Assembly: GCA_040376705.1 (NCBI GenBank)
Contig: JBEIQE010000002.1
Coordinates: 301,902 to 365,901, forward strand
DNA length: 64,000 nucleotides
Reading direction: 5' to 3'
Source: JBEIQE01 sp040376705
GTDB lineage: Bacteria > Pseudomonadota > Alphaproteobacteria > UBA2400
Each line of letters opens with the position of its first letter. The first letter of the stretch is position 1. Made by a program: the position numbers and the translations under genes. The notes under the pieces are model-generated. The model had not been told where the DNA came from. It was given only the letters and a program-made list of their open reading frames with translations, and searched no databases. Positions 50,817 to 59,687 of this stretch are shown here, piece after piece.

Positions 50817-51233
50817 TCAGTCTCTGAAGTTGAAGATCAGCTGCGGGCCGTATGTGCGGTTGGCGCCGCGCTTCACGGCGCCCAGACGCAGCTGAGTATT
50901 GCCCTGTTCGCCAAAACCAACCGTCAGTCGGGCGCCAAAAATGGTGGGGCCTTTATCGGTACCGCGGGCAATCTGCCAGTCGCGGTCGTCGGGGGCATAG
51001 CGGTTTACGGGAGCCAGCAGCTCTTCGCGCAGGCGGGCAGCGCGTGATGTTTCGGTATAGCTCGGGGCAGGGGCAGCGAGGGCTGGGCTGGTCAGGTCGC
51101 TTTCAACCGGACCCCACAGGAAACTGGCATGCACATCATCGCCCATGGCGCTGCAGCCGGTTGTGGCACAGATAATTACGCTCAGAAAAGCGATCTGTAC
51201 GCCTTGTGACCAATGCGCGAGCCTATATGTCAT
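50817..51233 (-). CDS. Small lipoprotein
   Basis: A 138-residue protein. Signal sequence with lipobox ATTGC (VQIAFLSVIICATTGC) and mature part ending GPQLIFNFRD with alternating strand pattern (TIFGARLTVGFGEQGNTQLR). The ATG at 51233 has AGGAGAGG upstream, which rules out the longer start. Possibly an outer-membrane-associated protein; function unknown. Convergent with the GT9-like gene. Confidence 0.7.
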   Translation of the reverse strand: MTYRLAHWSQGVQIAFLSVIICATTGCSAMGDDVHASFLWGPVESDLTSPALAAPAPSYTETSRAARLREELLAPVNRYAPDDRDWQIARGTDKGPTIFGARLTVGFGEQGNTQLRLGAVKRGANRTYGPQLIFNFRD

Positions 51234-51428
51234 AGCGCCTCTCCTGTGCCTTGCGGCTTCTTGTAGCTGCACGCCCGGCACTGCCAGCCGGGTTGATGCT
51301 TTTTTACTTTTTATAAACAAGTATTACTTATTCGTTTACTTAGTAACTCAAGTAATCCTAGCTTTATTATTACAGATTATTTCGCTCCACGTCGAGAATT
51401 ATCGTTAATGCGGCGCAGCGAATCCTGT

Positions 51429-51488
51429 GGAGAACATCATAGAAAACCGCATTATATTTAGGTAATTCAGGCTTAAAAGATGTTCTCC
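51429..51488. promoter_or_regulatory. Inverted repeat in the AT-rich region before the HDAC-like gene
   Basis: GGAGAACATC (51429-51438) and GATGTTCTCC (51479-51488) are perfect 10-bp inverted copies, 40 bp apart. They lie in the 388-bp AT-rich gap 51234-51621, where I see no gene. They may be paired binding sites or a long hairpin. Confidence 0.35.
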
Positions 51489-51621
51489 TCGGTTCAAATA
51501 TAAGCGCGCTCATGCACTTACCAGTTGTTACTGCGAATACTTGGACTTAAGCCTTTTCTGCGCGACTCCACATCTGTACTGGCGGGTGCTAGGACTATGC
51601 GCCCTTATCGGAGACAGCCAG

Positions 51622-52590
51622 ATGTCAGCTCAGACCACCAGCGCCCCGCGCCTAGAAGCCTATACGCATACTAATTGTCTTGGCCATCAGCTGTTCCCTG
51701 GTTTTCTCGAAAAACCCGAGCGGCTTGAAGCTTTGTTGCGCGATGTATTCAATGGCCAGTCCGGCCTTGTGCTGCATGCGGATGTTGCGCCCGCCTCACG
51801 AGCCGCCCTTAGTGCTGTGCATGATCCTGCCTATGTGCAGCGCGTGGCGCAGCTAAGTGCCATGCATCCGCTGTTCGCCACCTTCAGCCAGTTGGCCGAT
51901 AAGCGCCTGCAGTGGTACACGCGCGTGAGCCCGCGTTCGTATGACGCTGCCCGCTATGCAGCTGGCGCGGTTCTGGCCGCAGTGGGGGATGTAGCAGAGG
52001 GTAGGGTCGATCGTGCCTTTGTGGCCGTACGCCCGCCCGGTCATCATGCCGGGCCTGAGCGCGGAGAGGGCTTCTGCCTTTTTAATAATGTCGCCGTAGG
52101 CGCGGTAGCTGCCCGTAAGGCCGGTTTCAAGCGCGTGGCGATTGTCGATTTTGACCGCCACCACGGCAACGGCACCGAAGCGATTGTGCACCAGCAGAAT
52201 GACGCAGGATTGTTGCTTATTTCGTCTTACCAGGACGGCTGCAAATATGCCCAGGACTGGCCGACAGGCAGCACTACCTTGCATGTGCCTATTCCTGCCG
52301 AAAGCCAGTATGCAGCAGTGGAGCAGCTCTACCGCCAGCAGGTGGCGCCAGCGCTTAAGGCCTTCGCGCCCGATTTGCTCATGATTTCAGCCGGGTTTGA
52401 CCTGCATGAAAGTGACCCGTTGACCTCTGTTAAGCTCAAGTCAGCGGATTATACTCCGCTCACGCGCCTGCTGGTGGATGCCGCGGCGCCCAGTACGCAG
52501 GGCCGCACAATTTCGGTGCTCGAAGGCGGGTACGACAGGCCAGCGCTGGTGGCCTGTGTGCGGCACCACCTCATGGCTTTGGGGGCCTGA
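51622..52590 (+). CDS. Histone-deacetylase-family hydrolase (first of two)
   Basis: A 322-residue zinc hydrolase of the HDAC/acetoin-utilisation/acetylpolyamine-amidohydrolase superfamily. It removes acetyl groups from amines, possibly polyamines or lysines. Motifs are AVRPPGHHAGPERGEGFCLF (tandem catalytic His), NNVAVGA, IVDFDRHHGNGTEAI and MISAGFDLHESDPL (zinc Asp/His), and SVLEGGYD. The ATG at 51622 is chosen because family alignment starts there. A second family member lies at 59688-60608. Confidence 0.92.
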   Translation: MSAQTTSAPRLEAYTHTNCLGHQLFPGFLEKPERLEALLRDVFNGQSGLVLHADVAPASRAALSAVHDPAYVQRVAQLSAMHPLFATFSQLADKRLQWYTRVSPRSYDAARYAAGAVLAAVGDVAEGRVDRAFVAVRPPGHHAGPERGEGFCLFNNVAVGAVAARKAGFKRVAIVDFDRHHGNGTEAIVHQQNDAGLLLISSYQDGCKYAQDWPTGSTTLHVPIPAESQYAAVEQLYRQQVAPALKAFAPDLLMISAGFDLHESDPLTSVKLKSADYTPLTRLLVDAAAPSTQGRTISVLEGGYDRPALVACVRHHLMALGA

Positions 52591-52760
52591 GAAGCGGGTA
52601 AAAAGCGGGGGCGAATCGGGCCCAAAAAACGCACTCTAAAGCGCTGAAAATCAAGACCTAAAACGAGGCGTTTCAGGCCCTCTTTTGCTTGTGAGATCCG
52701 GGCCCCGGTGGTAGTAAATGCCTCTGATTTACACAAGGTTTTTTAAGGGTCTGAGTCTCC

Positions 52761-55454
52761 ATGTCCGATACCGCCACCACCATCCCGCCGTCAGGCATTT
52801 CCCAGATCACCATCGAAGAGGAAATGCGCCGCAGCTATCTCGATTATGCCATGAGCGTAATCGTGTCGCGCGCCCTGCCAGATGCGCGTGACGGCCTCAA
52901 GCCCGTGCATCGCCGTATCCTTTTCGCCATGAAAGAGGGCGGTTACACCAGCGATAAAGCCACCCGCAAGTCTGCCCGTATCATCGGTGAAGTGCTCGGT
53001 AAGTTCCACCCGCACGGTGACCAGTCGGTTTACGATGCCATGGTGCGTATGGCGCAGGACTTCTCCATGCGCCTTACGCTGGTTGAAGGTCAGGGTAACT
53101 TCGGCAGCATCGATGGCGACCCGCCAGCCGCCATGCGTTATACCGAATCCCGCCTCACCAAGGCAGCCGAAGCACTGCTTGAGGATATCGATAAAGAGAC
53201 CGTTGATTTCCAGCCCAACTACGATGGTCAGGAGCAGGAGCCAACCGTGCTCCCGTCACGCATCCCCAACCTCTTGGTCAATGGCGCAGGTGGCATTGCC
53301 GTGGGTATGGCGACCAACATCCCTTCGCATAACTTGTACGAAGTGGTGCAGGGCTGCTTGGCCTATATCGATAATCCCGAAATTTCCATCGATCAGCTGA
53401 TGGAGCATATTCCGGGCCCCGACTTCCCCACAGCCGGTTTCATCCTCGGCAAGGGCGGTATCCGTCAGGCCTATCATACCGGCCGAGGCAGCATCATGAT
53501 GCGTGGCCGTACGCACATCGAAGAAGTGCGCAACCGCGATGCCATCATCATCACCGAAATCCCGTTCCAGGTGAACAAACAGCGTCTGGTTGAGCGTATT
53601 GCCGAGCTGGTAAATGAAAAGCTTATCGATGGTATTGCCGACCTGCGCGACGAGAGCGACCGCGATGGTATGCGTATTGTGGTTGAGTGCAAGCGCGATG
53701 CGGTGACGGACGTTGTCCTCAACCAGCTCTACAAGCACACACCACTGCAGAGCAGCTTTGGTATCAACATGCTGGCGCTCAGCCATGGTCGCCCGCAGAC
53801 CATGACCCTGCGCGATATGATTGCAGCGTTTGTCGAATTCCGTGAAGAAGTCATCACCCGCCGCACCGTGTTCGACCTCATGAAGGCGCGCGAACGTGCC
53901 CATGTCTGGATTGGTCTGGCGGTTGCTGTTGCCAATATCGATGAGATTATCGAGCTCATCCGCAAGGCAGCTGACCCCAATACTGCGCGTGAACAGCTGA
54001 TGGCCAAGGCCTGGCCGGTTGAAAGCATCCGCCCGCTGATCGAGCTGATCAACGAGCCTGACAGCAAAATTGTCGATGGCAAATACTTCCTCACCGAGAC
54101 GCAGGCAAAGGCCATTCTCGATTTGCGTCTGCATCGCCTGACCGGCCTTGAGCGCGACAAGATTGGCGATGATCTGAAGGAAATTGCCCTCAAGATCGAA
54201 GAATACGTCGCTATCCTCAACTCGCGCGACAAGCTGCTCGAGATCATGCGTGCCGAAATGATTGAAGTACGCGAGCGCTTTGGCACCCCGCGCAAGACCG
54301 AGCTGGTTGAAAGCGAATTCGAAGAAGATATTGAAGAGCTGATTGCCCGCGAAGACATGGTGGTTACGGTTACCTCGTCGGGCTACATCAAGCGCACTCC
54401 GCTGGCCACCTACCGTGCACAAAAGCGCGGTGGCAAGGGTCGTGCCGGTATGGCGATGAAGGATGAGGATGCGATTCACGACATCTTCATCTCCAATACC
54501 CACACGCCCATTCTGTTCTTCTCAAGCCGCGGTATTGCCTACAAACTCAAGGTCTGGAAACTGCCGCTTGGCAATCCGGCCTCGCGCGGCAAGGCGCTGG
54601 TCAATATTCTGCCACTGCAGGAAGGCGAAACCATTTCAACCGTACTGGCACTGCCGGAGGACGAGGGCAACTGGAACCAGCTGAACCTCATGTTCGCGAC
54701 AACTGCCGGTAACGTGCGCCGTAACCTGCTGTCCGACTTCCAGGATGTGCGCGCCAACGGCAAGATTGCCATGAAACTCGAGGAAGAGGGCGAACGCCTG
54801 ATTGGTGTTTCCGTCTGCCGCGAAGATCAGGACGTGCTGCTGGCCGCCAAAAACGGCAAGATGATCCGCTTTGCGGTGGATGATGTGCGTGTGTTTGCCT
54901 CGCGCAACTCAACCGGTGTGCGCGGCATGAAGCTGGGCGCGGGCGATGAAATTGTCTCGCTCTCCATCATCGATCATATTGATGCCACAGCCGAAGAACG
55001 CGCCGCCTACCTCAAGCGCAGCCGTGCGGGTGATGACGAGGAAGCCGCCAACGATGAGGAAGTAGCCGGCGAAGTAGCGCTGAGCGATGAGCGTTATGCC
55101 CAGCTACAGGCGGCTGAGCAGCTTATCCTTACCGTCACCAGCAAGGGCTTTGGCAAGCGCGCCTCGGCCTATGGCTACCGCATTACGGGCCGTGGTGGTC
55201 AGGGTATTGTGAACAACAAGGATAGCAGCCGTAATGGCACTGTGGTGGCAGCCTTCCCGGTTACCGCCCAGCACCAGATCATGCTGGTGACTACCGGTGG
55301 CCAGATCATCCGCTGCCCGGTTCAGGATATTCGCGTCTGCTCGCGCTCATCGCTCGGCGTTACCATCTTCAAGGTGGGCGAGGGTGAAGAGGTTGTATCG
55401 GTAGCCGCTATCGTCGAGGCCGAGGTTGAGGTTGAAGGCGATACAGAAGCCTAA
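52761..55454 (+). CDS. gyrA: DNA gyrase subunit A
   Basis: Breakage-reunion subunit of gyrase, 897 residues. Active-site Tyr is in AAMRYTESRL. The quinolone region reads HPHGDQSVYDAMVRMAQDFS, so the position of E. coli Ser83 is Gln. The GyrA-box is QKRGGKGRAG. The C-terminal beta-pinwheel follows and carries an acidic insertion (GDDEEAANDEEVAGE). It is followed by an unknown gene and coaD, an arrangement seen in alphaproteobacteria. Confidence 0.99.
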   Translation: MSDTATTIPPSGISQITIEEEMRRSYLDYAMSVIVSRALPDARDGLKPVHRRILFAMKEGGYTSDKATRKSARIIGEVLGKFHPHGDQSVYDAMVRMAQDFSMRLTLVEGQGNFGSIDGDPPAAMRYTESRLTKAAEALLEDIDKETVDFQPNYDGQEQEPTVLPSRIPNLLVNGAGGIAVGMATNIPSHNLYEVVQGCLAYIDNPEISIDQLMEHIPGPDFPTAGFILGKGGIRQAYHTGRGSIMMRGRTHIEEVRNRDAIIITEIPFQVNKQRLVERIAELVNEKLIDGIADLRDESDRDGMRIVVECKRDAVTDVVLNQLYKHTPLQSSFGINMLALSHGRPQTMTLRDMIAAFVEFREEVITRRTVFDLMKARERAHVWIGLAVAVANIDEIIELIRKAADPNTAREQLMAKAWPVESIRPLIELINEPDSKIVDGKYFLTETQAKAILDLRLHRLTGLERDKIGDDLKEIALKIEEYVAILNSRDKLLEIMRAEMIEVRERFGTPRKTELVESEFEEDIEELIAREDMVVTVTSSGYIKRTPLATYRAQKRGGKGRAGMAMKDEDAIHDIFISNTHTPILFFSSRGIAYKLKVWKLPLGNPASRGKALVNILPLQEGETISTVLALPEDEGNWNQLNLMFATTAGNVRRNLLSDFQDVRANGKIAMKLEEEGERLIGVSVCREDQDVLLAAKNGKMIRFAVDDVRVFASRNSTGVRGMKLGAGDEIVSLSIIDHIDATAEERAAYLKRSRAGDDEEAANDEEVAGEVALSDERYAQLQAAEQLILTVTSKGFGKRASAYGYRITGRGGQGIVNNKDSSRNGTVVAAFPVTAQHQIMLVTTGGQIIRCPVQDIRVCSRSSLGVTIFKVGEGEEVVSVAAIVEAEVEVEGDTEA

Positions 55455-55468
55455 CAAGGGAGAGCGCC

Positions 55469-55999
55469 ATGTGGTGGAATAATCGCGAGCAGCAGGCCAG
55501 CCCATCGGCTGTGTTTAGTGCACAGGTCGATGCGATGAATGATTTTGCCATCGCCTTTGGTCAAATTCACCATAAACGCAGCTGGGGTGAGGCTATGTCT
55601 GCCTTCAATATGCTCCGTACTGCGGCTGGCTTCACTAATCCTGTGGCGCGTAATGCCGTGATTGGTGCTCTCGCCGTCGAGTTTAAGCTGGGTGAGCTGC
55701 CTGACACGGTGGCACGCAATCTTAAATTCGCCAGCGAAGGCCCCGATACCGGCCTTACCTCGCGTGATTTCATCAACACCATGCAGGCGGTGTTCCTGTC
55801 GCTCGCCGACCCCGAGAAGCCCGCGCAGGTGTTTGTTGCCGCGCTGGTGAAAAAGACTACCAGCTTTCGCGCAACGCCAGCTTTCTTCATGGCCACGGCC
55901 GAAGAGGCGGCAGATCCCAAGGCGCTGATAGTCAAGGCCAAACAAGCCTATACCGCGGTGCGCGAGGCACAACAGCAACAGCGTGCGGCGTTGGGTTAA
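55469..55999 (+). CDS. Unknown protein between gyrA and coaD
   Basis: A 176-residue helical, soluble protein starting MWWNNREQQASPSAVFSAQV, with a glutamine-rich end (AVREAQQQQRAALG). SD AAGGGAGAG lies 6 nt before the ATG. It is 14 bp after gyrA and 30 bp before coaD, so all three probably share a transcript. No family recognised. Confidence 0.65.
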   Translation: MWWNNREQQASPSAVFSAQVDAMNDFAIAFGQIHHKRSWGEAMSAFNMLRTAAGFTNPVARNAVIGALAVEFKLGELPDTVARNLKFASEGPDTGLTSRDFINTMQAVFLSLADPEKPAQVFVAALVKKTTSFRATPAFFMATAEEAADPKALIVKAKQAYTAVREAQQQQRAALG

Positions 56000-56029
56000 T
56001 CAGGCCCTCGCTGTTTTCAAGGAGTAACC

Positions 56030-56587
56030 ATGCGCACTGGTGTATACCCCGGCACGTTCGACCCGCCGACCAAGGGTCATCTCGATATCATCGTGCGTGC
56101 GGCCTCGCTGGTTGACCGCCTTGTCATTGGCGTAGCTACCAACGCGGGCAAGGGGCCGATGTTCAGCCCTGAAGAGCGCTGCGATATGGTACGCGAAGAG
56201 ATTGAGCGCATTGCGAAAGAAGAGCCGGAGCTGAAACTCGCTGGCCGCGTTGAGGTCAAAACCTTCGATGAGCTGCTGATCGAGTTCACCAAAAAGCAGA
56301 AGGCAGGCATCATCTTCCGCGGGTTGCGCGCCATCTCGGACTTTGAATACGAGTTCCAGATGGCGGGTATGAACCGCATTCTGCACCCCGAGATCGAAAC
56401 CCTGTTCCTCATGGCATCCGAGAAGCACCAGTTTGTCTCCTCGCGCTTCGTGAAGGAAATCGCCCGTCTGGGCGGCGAAGTGGCTCCATTCATCTCCAAG
56501 AGCGTGCTAAAGCACCTTAACCGCAAGCTGGCTGCTGGCGTTGTACCTAATATCGAACCCCGCCTCGCGGGCACTGATCCGCCGTGA
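56030..56587 (+). CDS. coaD: Phosphopantetheine adenylyltransferase
   Basis: Transfers AMP to 4'-phosphopantetheine, the penultimate step of coenzyme A synthesis. It has 185 residues, slightly longer than the usual 160-170. Motifs are GVYPGTFDPPTKGHLDII (T/HxGH adenylyl site), FRGLRAISDFEYEFQMAGMN and SSRFVKEIARLGG. Its stop overlaps the start of the next gene (GTGA). Confidence 0.97.
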   Translation: MRTGVYPGTFDPPTKGHLDIIVRAASLVDRLVIGVATNAGKGPMFSPEERCDMVREEIERIAKEEPELKLAGRVEVKTFDELLIEFTKKQKAGIIFRGLRAISDFEYEFQMAGMNRILHPEIETLFLMASEKHQFVSSRFVKEIARLGGEVAPFISKSVLKHLNRKLAAGVVPNIEPRLAGTDPP

Positions 56588-58350
56588 GCATGACACAGCC
56601 AAAGCCAGTATCTAATATCCAGCTTATCGCCAGCTACCTTCTCATCATCGGCCTGCTCATGGTCATGCATGCGGGGGCAGTTTTTACTGGCCTCACGCCC
56701 GTGCTGAAGGGCGAGATGCCGGATACCGATACCTACACCCGCCTTGTGCGCGTGCAGGAGCTGGTGGATGGCGGCGGCTGGTTTAACAGCACCACCGAGC
56801 GCATGAACGCGCCGCATGGCGATAAGCTTAACTGGACCCGTCCGGTTGATGTGATGATTGTGGCAGGCGCGCTGCCGCTGCGCAGCGAGCTTGGCTACAC
56901 TTGGCGCGATGCGCTGTTCTGGAGCGGGGCGGTACTGCCGCCCTTGTTACAGGCCCTGTTCGGCCTCGCCGTGGCGTGGATGGCCGCCCCGTTCTTCAGT
57001 GCCGTTTCGCGCCCATTACTCATGCTGTTTGTCTGCGCACAGCCGATTGTATTTGTTTATAGCCTCGTCGGGAGGCCCGATCACCAGACGCTGCTGCTTA
57101 TCTCGGCCGCGTTGATGATCGGGTTTGTCATCCGCGGCCTGCTGCAGTGGGGCCGGCCGCTGCGCCTTGGCATATGGGCGGGCATGTGGGCCGGGTTCGG
57201 CCTGTGGGTCAGTACCGAGTTTGAGTTTTCATTCGCAATCATGGTCGGCACGCTGGCGCTGATGTGGCTGTGGCAGGGCGAGCGCCGTATGCTTGAGCTG
57301 CTTGAAGGTCTGGGCATTGGTTTCCTGCTCATGACGCTGCTGGGTGTGCTGGTCGAGCGCGGCAATGACTGGAGCAGCATTCGCGAGCTCGATAAAATCT
57401 CGCTCTCGCAGCTCATCGGCGCCTGTATCAATTGCGGTCTGTGGGGCATGGTGGCGTGGCTTACGCCTTATGGCGCAGGTATTGGCCGCCGCACGGTTGT
57501 ACTTACGGCCATGGGCTCGGCAGCGCTGTTCCTGCTGGTTATGCTCGCGCCCGAGCTGCTGCGTGGCCCGGCGGGTGATATCGACCCGCGCGTCATGCAA
57601 AGTTTCTTCCTGCAGATCCGCGAAATGCGCCCGTTATGGCCTACGAGTGGCGAGAGTATCAAGTCCATGCTCATCTGCCTTGGCGCGCCACTGACCGGGC
57701 TGGTCTTCTGGCTGTGGAGCTACAGACGCGACAAGCTCACGCCGTGGCTGCCGCTGGTGGTGTTTGCCCTGTGCTTTACGATTGTCAGCTTCTTCCATGC
57801 GCGCTTCTCGCAGTTTGCAGCGCCCTTTGGCGCCGTGCTGCTGCTGGCGGCGGTGGTGCGCTTTGGCTTGCAGCTGCAGGCCAAGCCCTTGTTGCTACGG
57901 GCAGGGGTGCAATCGTTGTTGCTGGTGGGGCCTATTCTGCTGGCCTTTGCCGCAGCCACGATGATCCCGTCTGAGGATAAAGACCCGCCAGTTTGTAAAA
58001 TCGGACCCATCCGCGCGGTACTCAACAGCCTACCTAAAGGGATTGTTATGTCTCAGCTCAACTACGGGCCGGAGCTGATTTACTTCACCCACCACGATAC
58101 AGTGGCAGGGCCTTACCACCGCAACACGGCGGGCATTCTCGACAGCAACGCCTTTTTTGACACCAGCAGCGATGCCGAGGCGCAGAAGCTGCTAGAGGCC
58201 CGCAAAATCCGTTATGTTCTGGCGTGTCCCGACCATAATGCGGCCCCCGGCACCCGCGCGTACCGCCTTGGTCATGGCGAAATTCCGGGCTGGTTGACGC
58301 CACTGGAACTGCCCGCAGAGCAGGATTTCAGGCTTTTTGAGGTTAATTAA
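56584..58350 (+). CDS. GT-C fold polytopic membrane glycosyltransferase-like protein
   Basis: A 588-residue membrane protein with about ten to twelve helices and a C-terminal soluble domain of about 120 residues. The first external loop MPDTDTYTRLVRVQELVDGG carries the Asp-rich DxD-like motif of GT-C enzymes (oligosaccharyl- or polyprenyl-phosphate-sugar transferases such as STT3/PglB relatives). FNSTTERMNAPHGDKLNWTR follows. It starts at GTG 56584 overlapping coaD, or at ATG 56590. Which sugar or acceptor it uses is unknown. Confidence 0.75.
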   Translation: MSMTQPKPVSNIQLIASYLLIIGLLMVMHAGAVFTGLTPVLKGEMPDTDTYTRLVRVQELVDGGGWFNSTTERMNAPHGDKLNWTRPVDVMIVAGALPLRSELGYTWRDALFWSGAVLPPLLQALFGLAVAWMAAPFFSAVSRPLLMLFVCAQPIVFVYSLVGRPDHQTLLLISAALMIGFVIRGLLQWGRPLRLGIWAGMWAGFGLWVSTEFEFSFAIMVGTLALMWLWQGERRMLELLEGLGIGFLLMTLLGVLVERGNDWSSIRELDKISLSQLIGACINCGLWGMVAWLTPYGAGIGRRTVVLTAMGSAALFLLVMLAPELLRGPAGDIDPRVMQSFFLQIREMRPLWPTSGESIKSMLICLGAPLTGLVFWLWSYRRDKLTPWLPLVVFALCFTIVSFFHARFSQFAAPFGAVLLLAAVVRFGLQLQAKPLLLRAGVQSLLLVGPILLAFAAATMIPSEDKDPPVCKIGPIRAVLNSLPKGIVMSQLNYGPELIYFTHHDTVAGPYHRNTAGILDSNAFFDTSSDAEAQKLLEARKIRYVLACPDHNAAPGTRAYRLGHGEIPGWLTPLELPAEQDFRLFEVN

Positions 58351-58417
58351 AGGGCAAATCTGCGCAGCTTAATAATTGACCTTAACCGCGCAAACCCTTA
58401 TGTTCCCGCCTCTGGAT

Positions 58418-58493
58418 GGTTGCGTAGCTCAGCTGGTAGAGCATCGGACTTTTAATCCGCCGGTCGTGGGTTCGAATCCCACCGCAGCCACCA
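58418..58493 (+). tRNA. tRNA-Lys (anticodon TTT)
   Basis: A 76-nt tRNA with encoded CCA, acceptor stem GGTTGCG/CGCAGCC, D-arm AGCTCAGCTGGTAGAGC, anticodon loop CTTTTAA and T-arm GTGGGTTCGAATCCCAC. Its 3' end is repeated downstream at 58547-58579. Confidence 0.98.
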
Positions 58494-58500
58494 GTATAAA
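58468..58500 (+). repeat. tRNA-Lys 3'-end repeat, copy 1
   Basis: The 33 bp from the T-arm of tRNA-Lys through CCA and 7 bp beyond recur identically at 58547-58579, 79 bp downstream. This is the pattern left by site-specific integration at a tRNA 3' end (attL-like). Confidence 0.7.
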
Positions 58501-58546
58501 TTTCCTCGACGAACCCACTAAAAGTAAAACGCGAGCGGAGCCCGCA

Positions 58547-58579
58547 GGGTTCGAATCCCACCGCAGCCACCAGTATAAA
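58547..58579 (+). repeat. tRNA-Lys 3'-end repeat, copy 2
   Basis: Identical 33-bp copy of the tRNA-Lys 3' end (attR-like). Only 46 bp separate the two copies, so any element has been lost or was never more than a small insert. The copy lies just before a terminator. Confidence 0.7.
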
Positions 58580-58607
58580 GGCCCCCATGAGGGGCCTTTA
58601 GTTTTTA
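58577..58607 (+). terminator. Terminator of tRNA-Lys
   Basis: AAGGCCCC, short loop, GGGGCCTT, TAGTTTTT. It lies after the duplicated tRNA end. Confidence 0.8.
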
Positions 58608-58629
58608 TATCTATCTCTGCAGAATAACT

Positions 58630-59577
58630 CTACTCACACCCCGCCTTGGGCAGGCGGCGGGAGGAGTTGGCGGCGGTCATGAACGCGACGGGTGGTTTAT
58701 TCATGCTAAGAGTAAACTTGGCCGTGGGGCTGGTTTTGACTGTAAACGGCGAAGTATGAATAGGGAGCGTATCCGCTTTTATGGCATCGATATTGCGCAA
58801 ATACTCATCAATCGCAGGGTAGCGTCCACGTAGCTGGGCTTCATTCATTTCCGGGCCATATTGAATACGGCTCAGGTTAAGATAGGTCTTGCGGGCAAAT
58901 GCCTTGCTCACCGCGCCATCCGTTGTCATGATTTTACCCCGCAGGGCAGGTTCATCAAGGCGCACAGCCATATGGTAGCCGTCTAGAATTTTCTGGTCAT
59001 CATCCATTGAGGGGCAGATATAAGCCAGCTTCTGTCCGGGAGACTTTTGCTCATCATCAATGATAATGCAGTTTTGCCGGCGCCAGTAGTTTAAGCGGCG
59101 ATTGGCAAATGCCAGAGCCTCGCTCAATTCTTCTGCTGTATAATCACTCGAATGAAGGCGCTGCGGATCTTCAATTTCGACAACAGTATGCGTAGCGCCA
59201 TACTTTTGGCGCATGAAACCGGAAATTCTCTGCGTCATGGCCGAGCCAATCCCCAGGTTACGATATTCCGGCAGAACGCCCGTGCAGGGAATAAACATCA
59301 GGCCGCTGTCAGGTAGAACCTGAATATGCTCGATACCGGCCGGGCGCTTGCCGGCTACATCCCACATCAGGAAGAAGTCTTCGCCTTTTTTAAGGCGTGC
59401 AGCCATTTGCTCGCGTGTTTCGTAGGACGCCGGGTCGTTGAAGATTAATTCCATCGTAGGTGCCCAGTATGAATTGAACATACTGACCGAACCCACGCGG
59501 AGAATATTGAACTCCTGCAGGTGTGAGTTCTGGTTGGCAATGCCGGTAAACACCTTGGTTGTATTCAATCTGTGCAC
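58630..59577 (-). CDS. GNAT-fold protein with C-terminal extension
   Basis: A 315-residue protein. The first half carries a GNAT-type core: FFLMWDVAGKRPAGIEHIQV, IPCTGVLPEYRNLGIGSAMT (acetyl-CoA loop R-N-L-G-I-G) and HTVVEIEDPQR. The second half is unfamiliar and might be a second degenerate acyltransferase-like domain. The start codon is uncertain: GTG 59577, or the TTG 9 nt later, which is 10 nt from AAAGGA. Function unknown. Confidence 0.65.
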   Translation of the reverse strand: MHRLNTTKVFTGIANQNSHLQEFNILRVGSVSMFNSYWAPTMELIFNDPASYETREQMAARLKKGEDFFLMWDVAGKRPAGIEHIQVLPDSGLMFIPCTGVLPEYRNLGIGSAMTQRISGFMRQKYGATHTVVEIEDPQRLHSSDYTAEELSEALAFANRRLNYWRRQNCIIIDDEQKSPGQKLAYICPSMDDDQKILDGYHMAVRLDEPALRGKIMTTDGAVSKAFARKTYLNLSRIQYGPEMNEAQLRGRYPAIDEYLRNIDAIKADTLPIHTSPFTVKTSPTAKFTLSMNKPPVAFMTAANSSRRLPKAGCE

Positions 59578-59687
59578 GTCCTTTGTTTAAGTCTCAATGA
59601 GCAAAGTTGTTGTTTATCTCATGCACGAACAACCAATAGCAATTGGTTTCGGCCCGTTAACCACGCGGGTAGGGTTAATGCCCTCTA

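Noticed and set aside
51512..51550. 12-codon ORF (ending NTWT-stop) before the HDAC-like gene
   Set aside because: Single Trp, no SD, no hairpin and no resemblance to the WRWR leaders.
53256..54503. 415-residue antisense ORF inside gyrA
   Set aside because: Shadow of a highly biased essential gene, with no family pattern. The same applies to the long antisense ORFs at 41919-42962 (uvrA), 23362-24459 (photolyase) and 61585-62655 (DUF6782-like gene).
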